DNA from: Blastococcus haudaquaticus
GTDB lineage: Bacteria > Actinomycetota > Actinomycetes > Mycobacteriales > Geodermatophilaceae
Assembly: GCF_900230285.1 (NCBI RefSeq)
Contig: NZ_OCNK01000002.1
Coordinates: forward strand, 620,001-684,000
DNA length: 64,000 nucleotides
Reading direction: 5' to 3'
How positions within the stretch are numbered: position 1 is the first letter of the stretch; each line of letters starts with the position of its first letter. Both the position numbers and the translations under genes were made by a program. The notes beneath the pieces are model-generated. The model saw nothing but the letters and a program-made list of their open reading frames with translations. It searched no databases and was not told where the DNA came from. Below, one piece after another: positions 63,680 to 64,000 of this stretch.

Positions 63680-64000
63680 TCACTGGGGGGCGAGCAGGCC
63701 GCGCAGTTCCTGGGTGAGCGCCTCGCGTTCGTCGGGGAAGCCGTGGAAGGCCGCCGGCGTCGACTGGAACAGGGAGATGCGCCAGCGGCCACCACCCTCG
63801 TCGACCGCGACCAGGGTGTGCACGGTGTGCAGGTCCGGGTCGAGGTCGCTCTCGCCGGGCGGGATCATCCCGGCGTGCGCGAGCAGGACGGCCACGCCCG
63901 GCGCGATCGGCCGTACGGAGCGCACGATCCCGACGTAGGACTGCGTCTGGTGGCTGCCGAAGATCGCCCGCAGATCGGCGGCGATCGACAGCCGGCCGCG
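63680..64000 (-). CDS. SgcJ/EcaC-type NTF2-like protein (5' end outside window)
   Basis: Only the C-terminal 106 residues are present: RLSIAADLRAIFGSHQTQSY, VGIVRSVRPIAPGVAVLLAH, DLDPDLHTVHTLVAVDEGGG and RWRISLFQSTPAAF. This is the second half of the NTF2-fold SgcJ/EcaC family, found beside oxidoreductases and in enediyne clusters; no activity is established. The start lies beyond the right edge. Confidence 0.85.
   Translation of the reverse strand, partial: RGRLSIAADLRAIFGSHQTQSYVGIVRSVRPIAPGVAVLLAHAGMIPPGESDLDPDLHTVHTLVAVDEGGGRWRISLFQSTPAAFHGFPDEREALTQELRGLLAPQ

Overview
The window is very GC-rich (about 72% by eye) with dense coding on both strands, GTG starts, GTGA/ATGA overlaps between genes and many leaderless-looking starts. 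With a MabA-type FabG, an Rpf-like muralytic protein, a RipA-like NlpC/P60 protein and an ArsR-SRPBCC fusion, this points to an actinobacterium, probably near Geodermatophilaceae (Blastococcus/Geodermatophilus/Modestobacter). The family assignment is inference. No rRNA, tRNA or CRISPR array was seen.

Layout. 1-16.4 kb is mostly housekeeping and envelope genes: fabG (cut by the window edge), a PP2C phosphatase, an Rpf-like protein, an ArsR-SRPBCC fusion, a hydrolase, a PRISE-type reductase, a small HTH protein, a DrrAB-type ABC exporter with a MerR regulator, a VanZ-VanY fusion, serA, a YdcF protein, an HdeD-lipase fusion and a PAP2 phosphatase. 16.4-46.2 kb is an accessory region: one-component regulators beside small oxidoreductases and hydrolases (XRE/SnoaL/MazG-like, FAD oxidoreductase/XRE-cupin, esterase/PucR, TetR/two aldo-keto reductases), an ECF sigma-CBS-STAND gene trio, a LuxR giant, LtrA, a foreign-looking methyltransferase, an IS1380 remnant and several decayed genes. 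46.2-64 kb returns to conserved genes: quinone oxidoreductase, CocE hydrolase, MoxR-DUF58-VWA operon, NlpC/P60, acyl-CoA ligase, Sir2/PAP2, aconitase, an SDR, a CbiX-like protein, an FBP-domain protein and a sulfurtransferase.

The most striking feature is a set of six partial copies (about 150 bp) of the 5' end of the quinone oxidoreductase gene at 46185. They lie at about 16.47, 17.50, 21.26, 26.06, 31.59 and 42.72 kb. All are on the + strand, all lie upstream of the intact gene, all carry the same -10-like element 6-7 nt before the start, and all stop matching at the same codon (about 45). They bracket the accessory modules. I read this as a possible scar of repeated insertion into one site in that gene, each event leaving an old promoter-plus-45-codon stub behind. 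A proliferating mini-gene repeat is the main alternative. Two copies (21255 and 31588) still have a start codon, a -10 element and a 49-codon open frame.

Regulation is visible in places: a 22-bp palindrome before the ArsR fusion, a near-consensus promoter overlapped by a 20-bp palindrome between TetR and the aldo-keto reductase operon, a palindrome before aconitase, and several strong hairpin terminators.
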